Shown: piece after piece, positions 17,889 to 25,745 of the stretch
How the letters are laid out: each line of letters opens with the position of its first letter
Position numbering within the stretch: position 1 is the stretch's first letter
From: Sphingobium_A sp965228065
GTDB lineage: Bacteria; Pseudomonadota; Alphaproteobacteria; Sphingomonadales; Sphingomonadaceae
Reading direction: 5' to 3'
NCBI GenBank assembly: GCA_965228065.1
Contig: OZ245788.1
Coordinates: forward strand, 1,674,001 to 1,738,000
DNA: 64,000 bases
The notes under the pieces: model-generated
Told to the model about the DNA's origin: nothing
Database searches by the model: none
The model's input: only the letters and a program-made list of their open reading frames with translations
Program-made: the position numbers and the translations under genes

Positions 17889-18827
17889 GTGAGCCTGCAT
17901 CCCCATTCCGATCTGGTCGCCCGATTCAGCGCCGACGCATCGCCTCCGGACGGTATGGTCGGCATCGCCGTGTCGGGCGGCGCCGACAGCCTTGCGCTGC
18001 TGCTGCTCGCGGCGGCGGCGTGGCCCGGCCGGGTGATCGCAGCCACCGTGGATCATCGCTTGCGCGCCGAATCGGCGGATGAGGCGGCCTATGTCGCCCA
18101 AATCTGCGCGCGCCTGCGCGTGGAGCATGAAACGCTGGTGCCTGCCGTTCCCATCACCGGATCGCTCCAGGCCGCGGCGCGGGGCGCGCGCTATGCGTTG
18201 CTGGATGCCTGGCGCGCGCGGCACGATGCCGGCTGCATCATGACCGCTCATCATGCCAACGATCAGGCCGAGACGCTGATGATGCGCCTGAACCGTGGCG
18301 CGGGGCTTGGCGGCCTTGCCGGCATTCGCCGCGTCAACGGTCTGGTGGTGCGGCCATTGCTTGGCTGGCGGCGTGCCGATCTTGCCGCGATCGTTGCAGC
18401 GGCCGGCATCGCGCCGGTGAACGATCCCTCGAACATCGATAGTCGATTCGACCGGGTCCGTATCCGCGCCGCGCTGGCCGATGCGGACTGGGTCGATGCG
18501 GACGGTCTCGCGGCCAGTGCGGCGCATCTTGCCGACGCCGAAACCGCGATGGCGTGGATGGCGGCGCGGATGTTCGAAACCCATGTCGCAGCCGACGGCG
18601 ATGCGCTGGTCCTCGATCCGTCGGGCCTGCCCGAAGAATTGATCCGCCGTCTGCTTCTGGCCGCGATCGCGCGCATCGACCCATTGGCCGATCCCTCCGG
18701 GCCGGCGCTCGACCGGCTGCTTTTAACGCTTCGCGCGGGCGGTCAGGCCAGCATGGGCGCAGCGCTCTGCCGGGGCGGCGTGCGCTGGCGCGTTTATCCC
18801 GCTCCGCCGCGACGCGCGGGAAAGTGA
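17889..18827 (+). CDS. tilS: tRNA(Ile)-lysidine synthase
   Basis: Attaches lysine to C34 of tRNA-Ile(CAU), so that it reads AUA codons; essential in bacteria. The ATP-pyrophosphatase loop SGGADS is at residues 29-34 from a GTG start. The conserved TAHHANDQAETLMMRL and RPLLGWRRADL segments follow. The protein has 312 residues and lacks most of the C-terminal tRNA-binding domain of the longer E. coli type, so it is a short form. It sits between cpoB and ftsH, a common alphaproteobacterial order. Confidence 0.94.
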   Translation: MSLHPHSDLVARFSADASPPDGMVGIAVSGGADSLALLLLAAAAWPGRVIAATVDHRLRAESADEAAYVAQICARLRVEHETLVPAVPITGSLQAAARGARYALLDAWRARHDAGCIMTAHHANDQAETLMMRLNRGAGLGGLAGIRRVNGLVVRPLLGWRRADLAAIVAAAGIAPVNDPSNIDSRFDRVRIRAALADADWVDADGLAASAAHLADAETAMAWMAARMFETHVAADGDALVLDPSGLPEELIRRLLLAAIARIDPLADPSGPALDRLLLTLRAGGQASMGAALCRGGVRWRVYPAPPRRAGK

Positions 18828-18952
18828 CCCGGTAATGCGCCGGGTTCAGTGCCGACACATTGTCTTTAATCAATTCTCGCCTATCTTGATGGCAACGCCT
18901 GAAGCGGTTTCGATCCGACCGAATCGAATCAACCGCGCCGGGCTGTTGTTTT

Positions 18953-19004
18953 GCCGCAATTTCCAAGTTGTCAGATGAGCCCGTCTGACTGGAGATCGCT
19001 CTAG
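18953..19004 (+). repeat. Dispersed hairpin repeat, family R2, copy a (upstream of ftsH)
   Basis: The core GTCAGATG...GTCTGACTGG forms a hairpin inside an outer GCAATTTCC/GGAGATCGC pairing and ends CTCTAG. Closely similar elements occur at 24913-24963 (inverted) and 26661-26711. This copy ends 12 bases before the ftsH ATG, so it lies in the ftsH leader RNA and could affect its translation or stability. Confidence 0.7.
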
Positions 19005-19016
19005 ACGGAAACGAAC

Positions 19017-20963
19017 ATGAACGACGACAAGCAGCCGCCGGAAAGCAATCCCTGGATGAAGAGCCTGCTCATCTGGGTGGGTATCCTGGTGGCGCTCGCG
19101 ATGTTCGTCGCGATGTTCGATCGCCCCGGCCGCACTGCCGCAACGGACGGCATCTCCTATTCGGAATTCATCCAGAAGGTCGACGAAGGCGCGGTCAAAA
19201 AGGTCGATATCGCGGGCAATGTCGCCAGCGGTACGCTCGGCGACGACAAGACCTTCCGCACCTATCTGCCCAACGACACCTCGATGGTTTCGCAGCGGCT
19301 GGTCGACAAGGGTGTCGCGGTCACGATGAAACCCGAGGAGAAGCCGAGCATCTGGCTGGTCATCCTCTATCAATCCCTGCCGTTCCTGCTGATCATCGGC
19401 ATCGCCATCTTCATCATGCGCCAGATGCAGAAGAATGCGGGTTCGGGCGCAATGGGCTTCGGCAAGAGCCGCGCACGCATGCTGACGCAGAAGGAAGGTC
19501 GCGTGACCTTCGATGACGTCGCCGGCATCGACGAAGCGCGCGAGGAACTGCAGGAGATCGTCGATTTCCTGAAGGATCCGTCCAGATTCGCCCGGCTCGG
19601 CGGCAAGATCCCGAAGGGCGCGCTGCTGGTCGGCAGCCCCGGTACCGGCAAGACGCTGCTCGCCCGTGCGATTGCGGGTGAGGCCAATGTGCCCTTCTTC
19701 ACCATCTCGGGCTCCGACTTTGTCGAGATGTTCGTCGGCGTCGGCGCCAGCCGCGTCCGCGACATGTTCGAACAGGCCAAGAAGAATGCGCCGTGCATCG
19801 TCTTCATCGACGAAATCGACGCCGTCGGCCGTCATCGTGGTGCCGGTCTCGGCAACGGCAATGACGAGCGCGAGCAGACGCTGAACCAGCTGCTGGTCGA
19901 AATGGACGGTTTCGAGGCCAATGAAGGCATCATCATCGTCGCCGCGACCAACCGCCCTGACGTACTCGATCCCGCATTGCTGCGTCCCGGCCGCTTCGAT
20001 CGTCAGGTCGTCGTGCCGCGTCCCGACATCGTTGGTCGCGAGAAGATCCTCGCCGTCCACATGAAGAAGACGCCGCTAGCCCCCGATGTCGATGCGCGCA
20101 CGATCGCGCGCGGCACGCCCGGCTTCTCGGGCGCCGATCTGGCAAACCTCGTCAACGAGGCCGCTCTGCTTGCCGCACGCAAGGGCAAGCGCCTGGTCGC
20201 GATGCTCGAGTTCGAGGAAGCCAAGGACAAGGTCATGATGGGCGCAGAGCGCAAATCCATGGTCATGACCGAGGACGAGAAGAAGGCGACCGCCTATCAC
20301 GAGGCCGGCCACGCGCTTGTCTCGCTGCATGTCGACGGCTGCGATCCGCTGCACAAGGTGACGATCATTCCGCGTGGTCGTGCGCTGGGCGTGACCTGGA
20401 ACCTGCCCGATCGCGATCGGTATTCGATGTCGATGAAGCAGATGAAGGCACGGCTTGCCCTGTGCTTCGGCGGCCGCATCGCCGAGCAGCTGATCTACGG
20501 CATGGATTCGCTCAACACCGGCGCATCCAACGACATCCAGCAGGCCACCGACATGGCCCGCGCGATGGTGATGGAATATGGCATGAGCGAGAAGCTCGGC
20601 TGGCTGCGCTATCGCGACAATCAGGACGAGGTGTTCCTGGGCCACAGCGTTGCGCGGTCGCAGACCGTATCGGAAGACACTGCGCGCCTGATCGATCAGG
20701 AGGTTCGCCGTCTGGTCGAGGAAGGCGAGAATGTCGCGCGCACCGTGCTGACCGACAATCTGCACGAACTGCACAGGCTGGCCGAAGCGCTGCTCGAATA
20801 TGAGACGTTGTCGGGCGACGAATCCAAGCGCGCGATCGCGGGCGAGGATATCGGTCGTGACGATGCGGGTACCAAGAATACGCCTGCACTCGGCACCGGC
20901 GGATCGTCGATTCCCAAGACGCGCCGTCCCGGTATCGGCGGTCCTGCGACGCAGGGAGCGTAA
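19017..20963 (+). CDS. ftsH: ATP-dependent zinc metalloprotease FtsH
   Basis: A membrane-anchored AAA+ protease that degrades misfolded membrane proteins and short-lived regulators. Two transmembrane helices (about residues 16-37 and 112-133) flank a small periplasmic domain. Walker A GSPGTGKT is at residues 206-213, Walker B FIDEIDAVGRHRG follows, and the zinc site HEAGH is at 428-432. The length of 648 residues is standard. The final ~45 residues are a low-complexity Gly/Thr-rich tail. An R2 hairpin repeat lies just before the start codon. Confidence 0.97.
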   Translation: MNDDKQPPESNPWMKSLLIWVGILVALAMFVAMFDRPGRTAATDGISYSEFIQKVDEGAVKKVDIAGNVASGTLGDDKTFRTYLPNDTSMVSQRLVDKGVAVTMKPEEKPSIWLVILYQSLPFLLIIGIAIFIMRQMQKNAGSGAMGFGKSRARMLTQKEGRVTFDDVAGIDEAREELQEIVDFLKDPSRFARLGGKIPKGALLVGSPGTGKTLLARAIAGEANVPFFTISGSDFVEMFVGVGASRVRDMFEQAKKNAPCIVFIDEIDAVGRHRGAGLGNGNDEREQTLNQLLVEMDGFEANEGIIIVAATNRPDVLDPALLRPGRFDRQVVVPRPDIVGREKILAVHMKKTPLAPDVDARTIARGTPGFSGADLANLVNEAALLAARKGKRLVAMLEFEEAKDKVMMGAERKSMVMTEDEKKATAYHEAGHALVSLHVDGCDPLHKVTIIPRGRALGVTWNLPDRDRYSMSMKQMKARLALCFGGRIAEQLIYGMDSLNTGASNDIQQATDMARAMVMEYGMSEKLGWLRYRDNQDEVFLGHSVARSQTVSEDTARLIDQEVRRLVEEGENVARTVLTDNLHELHRLAEALLEYETLSGDESKRAIAGEDIGRDDAGTKNTPALGTGGSSIPKTRRPGIGGPATQGA

Positions 20964-21020
20964 GACTGACATTCCCGGGCCCGGCTAGCCATGCCGGGTC
21001 CGGCGGTCTATCGCAGGCCT

Positions 21021-21614
21021 ATGCCGATCTATTGCGATGAAAGCGGCGGCATGTCCGCAGGGGCGATGATCCTTGCGGGCGTGTCGATCGCGGTTGAAGA
21101 TGCCGATGCGCTGCTGGCGCGCTTCAAGCTGGTGACCGCCTTGCGCGGCGAGATGAAGGGCAGCCGGATCTCGCTGGTCGAGCGTGCCCTGTTCTTCGAA
21201 TTGCTCGAACGGTTTGGGGGCCGCGCCATCGTTTGCGAGGTGCGGACCAATCGCCTTCCCGCGCGGCTGGCCGAAGAGCGCGGCCGCGACCTTCACGCCT
21301 ATGCCGCGCTGCTGGAAACCGTGGTGGAAGCCTGGCTTCCCGAAAGCGCCGGTTGCGCCGAAGTGATCATCGACGATGGTCGTTACGATGCGCCGACGCT
21401 TGCACTGGTGCGTGAGAATATCGCGGCGATGCTGGGCACATGCGGTCAGGCGCGATTGGCCGATAGCCGCCGTTCGGCGGGCGTGCAGATCGCCGACGTG
21501 GTCGCCAACAGCTTCTACAATCTGGCTTATGATTCGCCACGCACCGATCGCATTCGCCGCATCGTGACGCCGTTCGAGGATGCGAAGCTGCTGCGCCTGA
21601 TGACGCTGCGCTAA
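21021..21614 (+). CDS. DUF3800 domain protein
   Basis: Starts MPIYCDESGG, the hallmark DxSG N-terminus of DUF3800, and ends with a conserved acidic/Gln region (RSAGVQIADVVANSFYN). The pair resembles an RNase H-like nuclease active site (D...D), although activity has not been shown for most members. ATG 21021 was chosen because the motif is N-terminal in the family; ATG 20991 in the same frame is possible. It begins 57 bp after ftsH on the same strand and may be cotranscribed. Some relatives occur with mobile elements or defence genes, but nothing of that kind is next to it. Confidence 0.75.
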   Translation: MPIYCDESGGMSAGAMILAGVSIAVEDADALLARFKLVTALRGEMKGSRISLVERALFFELLERFGGRAIVCEVRTNRLPARLAEERGRDLHAYAALLETVVEAWLPESAGCAEVIIDDGRYDAPTLALVRENIAAMLGTCGQARLADSRRSAGVQIADVVANSFYNLAYDSPRTDRIRRIVTPFEDAKLLRLMTLR

Positions 21615-21645
21615 AAATATTGCGCCAAAAATATTGGGATCATGC

Positions 21646-21670
21646 GGAACCATCCGGTGTTCCGCTCGTT
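21646..21670 (+). promoter_or_regulatory. EcfG-type stress promoter (GGAAC-N16-CGTT)
   Basis: GGAAC at 21646-21650 and CGTT at 21667-21670 are separated by exactly 16 bases, the consensus of the alphaproteobacterial general stress sigma factor EcfG. It points rightward into a gap where no convincing gene lies before the convergent gene at 21787-22338, so the transcript would be short. Confidence 0.55.
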
Positions 21671-21679
21671 AATGTCCCT

Positions 21680-21767
21680 GCTCGATCGAAAGAGAAGGCA
21701 ATTGACCGGCTCCGACCCTTGCGGAAAGAGCCGTCGAGGGAGCCCCGCCGCCACTGGCGACGGGGCT
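21680..21767 (+). ncRNA. Candidate stress-induced small RNA
   Basis: The segment is defined by the EcfG-type promoter upstream (transcription start expected near 21680) and a strong hairpin at 21741-21767 (12-bp stem with one mismatch, ACT loop, stem AGCCCCG/CGGGGCT). A second stem, CGGCTC (21707-21712) with GAGCCG (21728-21733), presents a loop with CCC. A short frame starting MSLLDRKRR is open through it but is not recognisable and lacks a good ribosome site. The terminator lacks a T-run. The call is inference. Confidence 0.3.
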
Positions 21768-21786
21768 TACCTGTATCTGGCGCCGA

Positions 21787-22338
21787 CTAATTTGGCAGCG
21801 CGGTGCTATCCACCTTTTCCACCCATTCCGGATAGAAGATCGGTTCGCGGTTCGACCAGCCGGGCGCCGTTGCCGCCGCTTCGCTGATCGACTGGAGCAG
21901 CAGGCGGCGCTTTTCCGGATGGAGGTGCGGCAGTGATGCGGCCCCGCAAAAGGCTGCGGGCAGCCAGGGCCTGATCCCGGCACCGATCAGCCGTTCGTAG
22001 AGGAAGCGATAGGCCGCGAAGCCCGGAAGTCGATCCTGTCCCAGATCGAACGCGGAGACCGTGATCAGGGGAGCAATGAACGGCTCGACCGAATCCAGTC
22101 CGCTATCGTCGGGCACCATGGCCCGGATTTCGTGGAGGCGCTCGTAGATGCGCGTCTGCGCATTGATGCTGGCTGCCTCGATCACATCGCGCGACCAGAT
22201 CTCGAGCGCATCGTGGCGTTCCAGACCGACATCGAGCGAGCGCCGGATGTAGCGCTGGGTGCTCGCGGGGAAGCTCGCGAATTCCTTGATTTCGGCCAGC
22301 GTCATCGCTCCATCGGCCGGTCGTGCTTTCGTGCCCAT
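21787..22338 (-). CDS. Conserved-looking hypothetical protein
   Basis: A 183-residue soluble protein, mostly helical, with no signal peptide and no motif I recognise. It starts MGTKARPADGAMTLAEIKEF and ends with a conserved-looking Trp/Pro-rich segment (WSNREPIFYPEWVEKVD). ATG 22338 was preferred to 22386 because a GGAG lies about 8 bases upstream and the extra residues have no regular character. It is convergent with ftsH/DUF3800. Function unknown. Confidence 0.55.
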   Translation of the reverse strand: MGTKARPADGAMTLAEIKEFASFPASTQRYIRRSLDVGLERHDALEIWSRDVIEAASINAQTRIYERLHEIRAMVPDDSGLDSVEPFIAPLITVSAFDLGQDRLPGFAAYRFLYERLIGAGIRPWLPAAFCGAASLPHLHPEKRRLLLQSISEAAATAPGWSNREPIFYPEWVEKVDSTALPN

Positions 22339-22506
22339 ATCCCGTCTCCAGACCTTCTGCCCAGGATCCGAACATGCGCCCATCATGGTTACTGTATCTT
22401 TAACCGGGCATTCGGCTCCCGTTCACGAAGGAATCAGAGAAATGGCCGCCCGGCAAGCGGCTTGCGACGATTTGTTGCAATGCACAAATTTAGTGGGGGA
22501 TCGTGG

Positions 22507-22533
22507 CGCGCGCGCAACACATTGTTGCGCGCG
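22507..22533. terminator. 10-bp perfect hairpin downstream of the small acidic-protein gene
   Basis: CGCGCGCAAC, seven-base loop, GTTGCGCGCG. It lies 10 bases past the stop of the leftward gene 22543-22767 and would fold in its mRNA. There is no T-run, so it is a possible terminator or mRNA-stabilising hairpin. The rest of the 22387-22542 gap shows nothing else. Confidence 0.4.
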
Positions 22534-22542
22534 GCCCGAAGG

Positions 22543-22767
22543 TCAGTTGTCCTGATGCAGCTTTTCCGCTTCCGGGTCATATCCGGAGGACGGAACCGGA
22601 TCCTTGCCGCCTTTTGGGGTGATCGCCGGCGGGTCCGACGCATCCATCGATTCATCCAGCGCCTCGTCCAGCTTGGCGTCCTTGTCCTTGGGATCCTTTT
22701 CGAGGCGCTCGGAGATGGACTGATCATGTCCGGCGTCGCCGGGCTTTGGTCTCTGGTCTTCGCTCAT
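22543..22767 (-). CDS. Small acidic protein, probable general-stress gene
   Basis: A 74-residue, strongly charged protein (MSEDQRPKPGDAGHDQS..., many Asp/Glu/Lys, no hydrophobic core), likely intrinsically disordered. The ATG at 22767 was chosen because GGAGAGG lies 6 bases upstream; the frame extends to 22872 without a ribosome site. A perfect EcfG-type promoter lies about 35 bases before the start, so it is probably induced in the general stress response. Function unknown. Confidence 0.65.
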   Translation of the reverse strand: MSEDQRPKPGDAGHDQSISERLEKDPKDKDAKLDEALDESMDASDPPAITPKGGKDPVPSSGYDPEAEKLHQDN

Positions 22768-22800
22768 GGCATCCTCTCCATTCGGTGCACGGACGTAACA

Positions 22801-22826
22801 AACGGCGGGCATGCCGCCGGGGTTCC
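22801..22826 (-). promoter_or_regulatory. EcfG-type stress promoter (GGAAC-N17-CGTT)
   Basis: Read on the minus strand, GGAAC (22826-22822) is followed 17 bases later by CGTT (22804-22801). Transcription should start near 22793, giving a ~26-base leader to the small acidic protein. The match to both boxes and to spacing is complete. Confidence 0.6.
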
Positions 22827-22906
22827 ATTTCGACCAAGCCCGAAGCTGCTTCGACCGACAGCATATCGGCAATGGCGTATCGGGCGCTTTTGCCGCAAAA
22901 AGACGT

Positions 22907-24025
22907 ATGGAATTCGAAACCCACGCGCGCGAGGCGCGCCCGGCCGTTCGACCGATCGTTGCGTTCTATTCGATCATCGGCTTCTGGCTGTTTTACACAT
23001 TGATCGTCACCGCGCGTTCGGCGGTGATGCATTTCTCCGAACAGGGGGAAATGGCGCAGCGGCGGATGGTCGTCACCGCGGCCGGCATCGCGATCACCTG
23101 GCTGCTTTATCTGTTGCTGCGCCGCTTCGATCGGCAGGTGCTGTGGGTGCGCATCGTCACCGCATTCCTGGGGGCCTTGCCCTGTTCGCTGATCCTCGCT
23201 TTGTTCAACTATTATATCTTCAATCTCTACGATCCCGCGAGCCTGTATGACGAGGCGGATCTTGCCTATCTGCAGCAGAGTTCCTCGGCCATCTGGCAGG
23301 AACTCGCCGAACTGACCATTTCGCGCTATTTCTTCTTCGCCGCCTGGGCCGCGCTTTATCTGGCGATCTCCTATGCCGGCGAAGTGCGCCATGCCGAGCG
23401 GCGCGCCTCGCAATATGCGCGTGCGGCGCAGCAGGCGGAGCTTCGCTCGCTCCGCTACCAGGTCAATCCGCACTTCCTGTTCAACACGCTTAACTCACTG
23501 AGTTCGCTGGTGATGCAGGGACAGGCTGTCGCGGCCGAGGCGATGATCATGAATCTGTCGACCTTCTATCGCACCAGCCTGTCGGGCGATCCGATGGACG
23601 ATGTCGCGCTGGAGGACGAGGTTCGCCTGCAGCGCCTTTATCTGGATATCGAGGCGGTGCGCTTTCCCGATCGGCTGCGCGTGAAGATCGACGTACCCGA
23701 ATCCGTCGGCCGGGCGATGGTGCCGGGCATGATCCTGCAACCGCTGGTCGAGAATGCTATCAAATACGGCGTTGCGCGTGCCGGGCGAGCTGTAACCATT
23801 GCGATCACTGCGCGCTCGGAGCATGGACAGTTGGTCGTCACCGTCGCCGACAACGGCAATGCGGTGGAGGGCGATGGCGACCATGGCAGTGGCATCGGCC
23901 TCGCCAACGTGCGCGATCGGCTTGCGGCGCGCTTCGGGGGCGATGCGCGGATCGAATGGCTGGCGCCGGATGCCGGCGGTTTTGTCGTGCGACTGACATT
24001 GCCCGAAGTCTATCTGGCGGGCTGA
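22907..24025 (+). CDS. LytS-family sensor histidine kinase
   Basis: A membrane histidine kinase of the His_kinase (LytS/YehU) type. Four hydrophobic helices lie in the first ~150 residues. The phosphorylated His189 sits in RYQVNPHFLFNTLNSL, followed by the ATPase domain with LQPLVENAIKYGV and GSGIGLANVRDRL. ATG 22907 was chosen (372 residues) as the residues before it show no regular structure. It is paired with the LytTR response regulator 14 bp downstream. The signal is unknown. Confidence 0.92.
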   Translation: MEFETHAREARPAVRPIVAFYSIIGFWLFYTLIVTARSAVMHFSEQGEMAQRRMVVTAAGIAITWLLYLLLRRFDRQVLWVRIVTAFLGALPCSLILALFNYYIFNLYDPASLYDEADLAYLQQSSSAIWQELAELTISRYFFFAAWAALYLAISYAGEVRHAERRASQYARAAQQAELRSLRYQVNPHFLFNTLNSLSSLVMQGQAVAAEAMIMNLSTFYRTSLSGDPMDDVALEDEVRLQRLYLDIEAVRFPDRLRVKIDVPESVGRAMVPGMILQPLVENAIKYGVARAGRAVTIAITARSEHGQLVVTVADNGNAVEGDGDHGSGIGLANVRDRLAARFGGDARIEWLAPDAGGFVVRLTLPEVYLAG

Positions 24026-24039
24026 AGCGGGGAGTGGCT

Positions 24040-24795
24040 ATGCGAACGCTGATCGTCGACGACGAGCCGCTTGCAATCGAGCGACTGCAATTGATCTGCG
24101 CACGGGAGCCGACGATCGAAGTCGTCGGCACCGCTTCGGACGGAGCGGCCGCGCTGCGGCTGACGGACGCTCTGGCACCCGATCTGCTGCTGCTGGATAT
24201 CGCCATGCCCGAGCTTGACGGCATCGGCGTTGCCCGCGCGCTGGCACGCCGCGGGGATCCGCCGGCGATCATCTTCGTCACTGCGTTCGACAGTTTCGCG
24301 GTCGAGGCGTTCGACATCGAAGCGGTCGATTATGTGCTGAAGCCCGTCGCACCCGATCGGCTGGCCCGCGCGGTTCAACGCGTGGCCGAACGTCGTGCGC
24401 AGCGATCGGGCGACGCCAGGGCTGTGGATGTCGATCTTGCACCCGTGCAGGCGGATGGATCGCCTTACGCCAACGAATTCTGGGTGCCGCACCGTGCGGA
24501 GCTCGTGCGGATCGCGGCCGACGATATCGAGCGGATCGACGCGGAGCGCGACTATATGCGGTTGCATGTCGGCGGCCGCAGTTTCCTGCTTCATCAAACC
24601 ATCGCGTCGCTTGAGGAGCGGCTCGACCCCGAGAGATTCATTCGCGTCCATCGTTCCACCATCGTCAGGCGCGATCGCATCGCGCGGTTGCGTCACGATG
24701 GTTCAGGCGTCTGGTATGCCGATCTGACCGATGATGGAGAGGTGCGGATCGGCCGGACGTATCTGACCTCGGTCAAGGCGATGGCGGGGCGCTGA
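24040..24795 (+). CDS. LytTR-family response regulator
   Basis: Partner of the LytS-like kinase. The receiver domain (about residues 1-120) carries the phospho-acceptor Asp53 in LLLLDIAMPELDG. The C-terminal LytTR DNA-binding domain (about 150-250) has the typical RIDAERDYMRLHVGGRSFLLHQT and FIRVHRSTIVRRDRIARL. ATG 24040 was taken because a GGGGAG lies about 9 bases upstream and the receiver must begin MRTLIVDDEP. Such pairs often regulate a neighbour; the nearest downstream gene is the convergent urcA-type gene. Confidence 0.94.
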   Translation: MRTLIVDDEPLAIERLQLICAREPTIEVVGTASDGAAALRLTDALAPDLLLLDIAMPELDGIGVARALARRGDPPAIIFVTAFDSFAVEAFDIEAVDYVLKPVAPDRLARAVQRVAERRAQRSGDARAVDVDLAPVQADGSPYANEFWVPHRAELVRIAADDIERIDAERDYMRLHVGGRSFLLHQTIASLEERLDPERFIRVHRSTIVRRDRIARLRHDGSGVWYADLTDDGEVRIGRTYLTSVKAMAGR

Positions 24796-24822
24796 CACTG
24801 CGATCCGGCCGTGAAAACGGAA

Positions 24823-24854
24823 ACGCTCCCGACCCAAGGGAAGGCCGGGAGCGT
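24823..24854 (+). terminator. 9-bp hairpin after the LytTR gene
   Basis: ACGCTCCCG (24823-24831) pairs with CGGGAGCGT (24846-24854) around a 14-base loop, 28 bases after the stop. There is no T-run. It is a likely 3' end structure of the two-component operon. Confidence 0.45.
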
Positions 24855-24912
24855 CCGTACCCTTTCGGGCGCGCTTCGAAGAGGGCAAACCGCTTTAACC
24901 GCTCTTCAAACT

Positions 24913-24963
24913 CTGGAGCGATTTCCAGTCAGATAACTCCATCTGACCACTCGGAAATCGCGT
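24913..24963 (-). repeat. Dispersed hairpin repeat, family R2, copy b
   Basis: This is the inverted-orientation copy: on the minus strand it reads GATTTCCGAGTGGTCAGATG then ATCTGACTGGAAATC and CTCCAG. The outer arms GATTTCC/GGAAATC and inner arms CAGAT/ATCTG both pair. It lies between two convergent genes, just past the urcA stop, and could end or protect that transcript. Confidence 0.7.
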
Positions 24964-24975
24964 TAAAATAGCAAT

Positions 24976-25344
24976 TCAGCGCCGACCGACACCGATCGTG
25001 GCTCGGCTGGCATAACGCTGGTTGCCGTGTTCGTTGATCGCCACCTGCATGTCGCGATTGGCGTTCGCCATGGTGTCGTCCATGCAGTCGCGGCGGGATT
25101 TGAGCGCATCGAGTCCGATAAGGCCGGGATATTCGCAGATCCGCTTCGCCGCCGAGCGAACCCTGCTCTCGAGCCGCTTGACGCCGGCGGGCGCCGAAAG
25201 ATCGAGATCGTCATACCGGACCTCGATCGACCGGGTGTCGGTGTCGACACTCTGGGCCGATGCACCGGTGGTGCTGACGAGTGCCGCCAGCCCCAGTCCC
25301 GCGATCAGCGCGGGGCGCATGAAAACAAGCTTGGATGCGTGCAT
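24976..25344 (-). CDS. UrcA family protein
   Basis: A small secreted protein of the UrcA family, common in sphingomonads and other alphaproteobacteria; its function is unknown. From ATG 25344 (AGGA 8 bases upstream) it has 122 residues. A signal peptide ends near GASAQS. The conserved SIEVRYDDLDLSAPAGVKRL and the Cys pair in RICEYPG...RRDCMDD follow. The frame is open upstream but without signal character. The 399-base gap upstream of it (25345-25743) holds repeats R1b and R3 and no gene I can support. Confidence 0.82.
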   Translation of the reverse strand: MHASKLVFMRPALIAGLGLAALVSTTGASAQSVDTDTRSIEVRYDDLDLSAPAGVKRLESRVRSAAKRICEYPGLIGLDALKSRRDCMDDTMANANRDMQVAINEHGNQRYASRATIGVGRR

Positions 25345-25621
25345 GACTTCATCCTTCCTGAAGATGAGATTATTCTTGGTCGGGCCGCGTTCCCCAAGGG
25401 GGAGGGAGCGCCGCCGAGTGCGGGCGGATCGGTTCGGGTCTGGGAACACCGTCCGACCCGCCACGCATGTTCTGATTAGCGTCGACGCTGTTGCGGTTCA
25501 TTCGCACTTCGACGGGCGGCGGCGCGCATCTGCGAACAACGTCCGTGCCGACAAACGACATTCAAGGATCGACGAGCAGCATTGCGATTGGCGGACACCA
25601 CGAATCGTGGGGCTATCGCTT

Positions 25622-25683
25622 AGAGCCTGATCGCTTGAGGTGGAAGCGCTTCGCGCTTCCGCCGATGGCGTGAATCAGGCTCT
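25622..25683. repeat. 62-bp palindromic repeat, family R1, copy b
   Basis: Inverted copy of the element at 3969-4030 (56 of 62 bases identical as reverse complement). Ends AGAGCCTGAT / ATCAGGCTCT; inner palindrome GGAAGCGC-TTC-GCGCTTCC. It is followed 12 bases later by a different palindrome (R3). Confidence 0.8.
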
Positions 25684-25695
25684 ATCATATGGCTG

Positions 25696-25745
25696 AGACC
25701 ATGATTCACACTCCAGATTGAATCAATCTTACGTGATCATGGTCT
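25696..25745. repeat. 50-bp palindrome R3 overlapping a stop codon
   Basis: AGACCATGAT (25696-25705) is a perfect inverted match to ATCATGGTCT (25736-25745); the pairing continues inward with a one-base bulge. It includes the first two bases of the transglutaminase gene's stop (25744-25746), so it is a possible 3' end hairpin for that leftward gene. Confidence 0.65.

Noticed and set aside
16563..18584. A 673-residue open frame on the minus strand across the cpoB/tilS region
   Set aside because: It is antisense to three clear genes, is Arg/Gly/His-rich low-complexity and has no family resemblance; long shadow frames are expected at this GC content.
21672..21887. A small protein starting MSLLDRKRR in the gap after DUF3800
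   Set aside because: No good ribosome site, runs into the opposing gene and has no recognisable features; a small RNA is the better reading.
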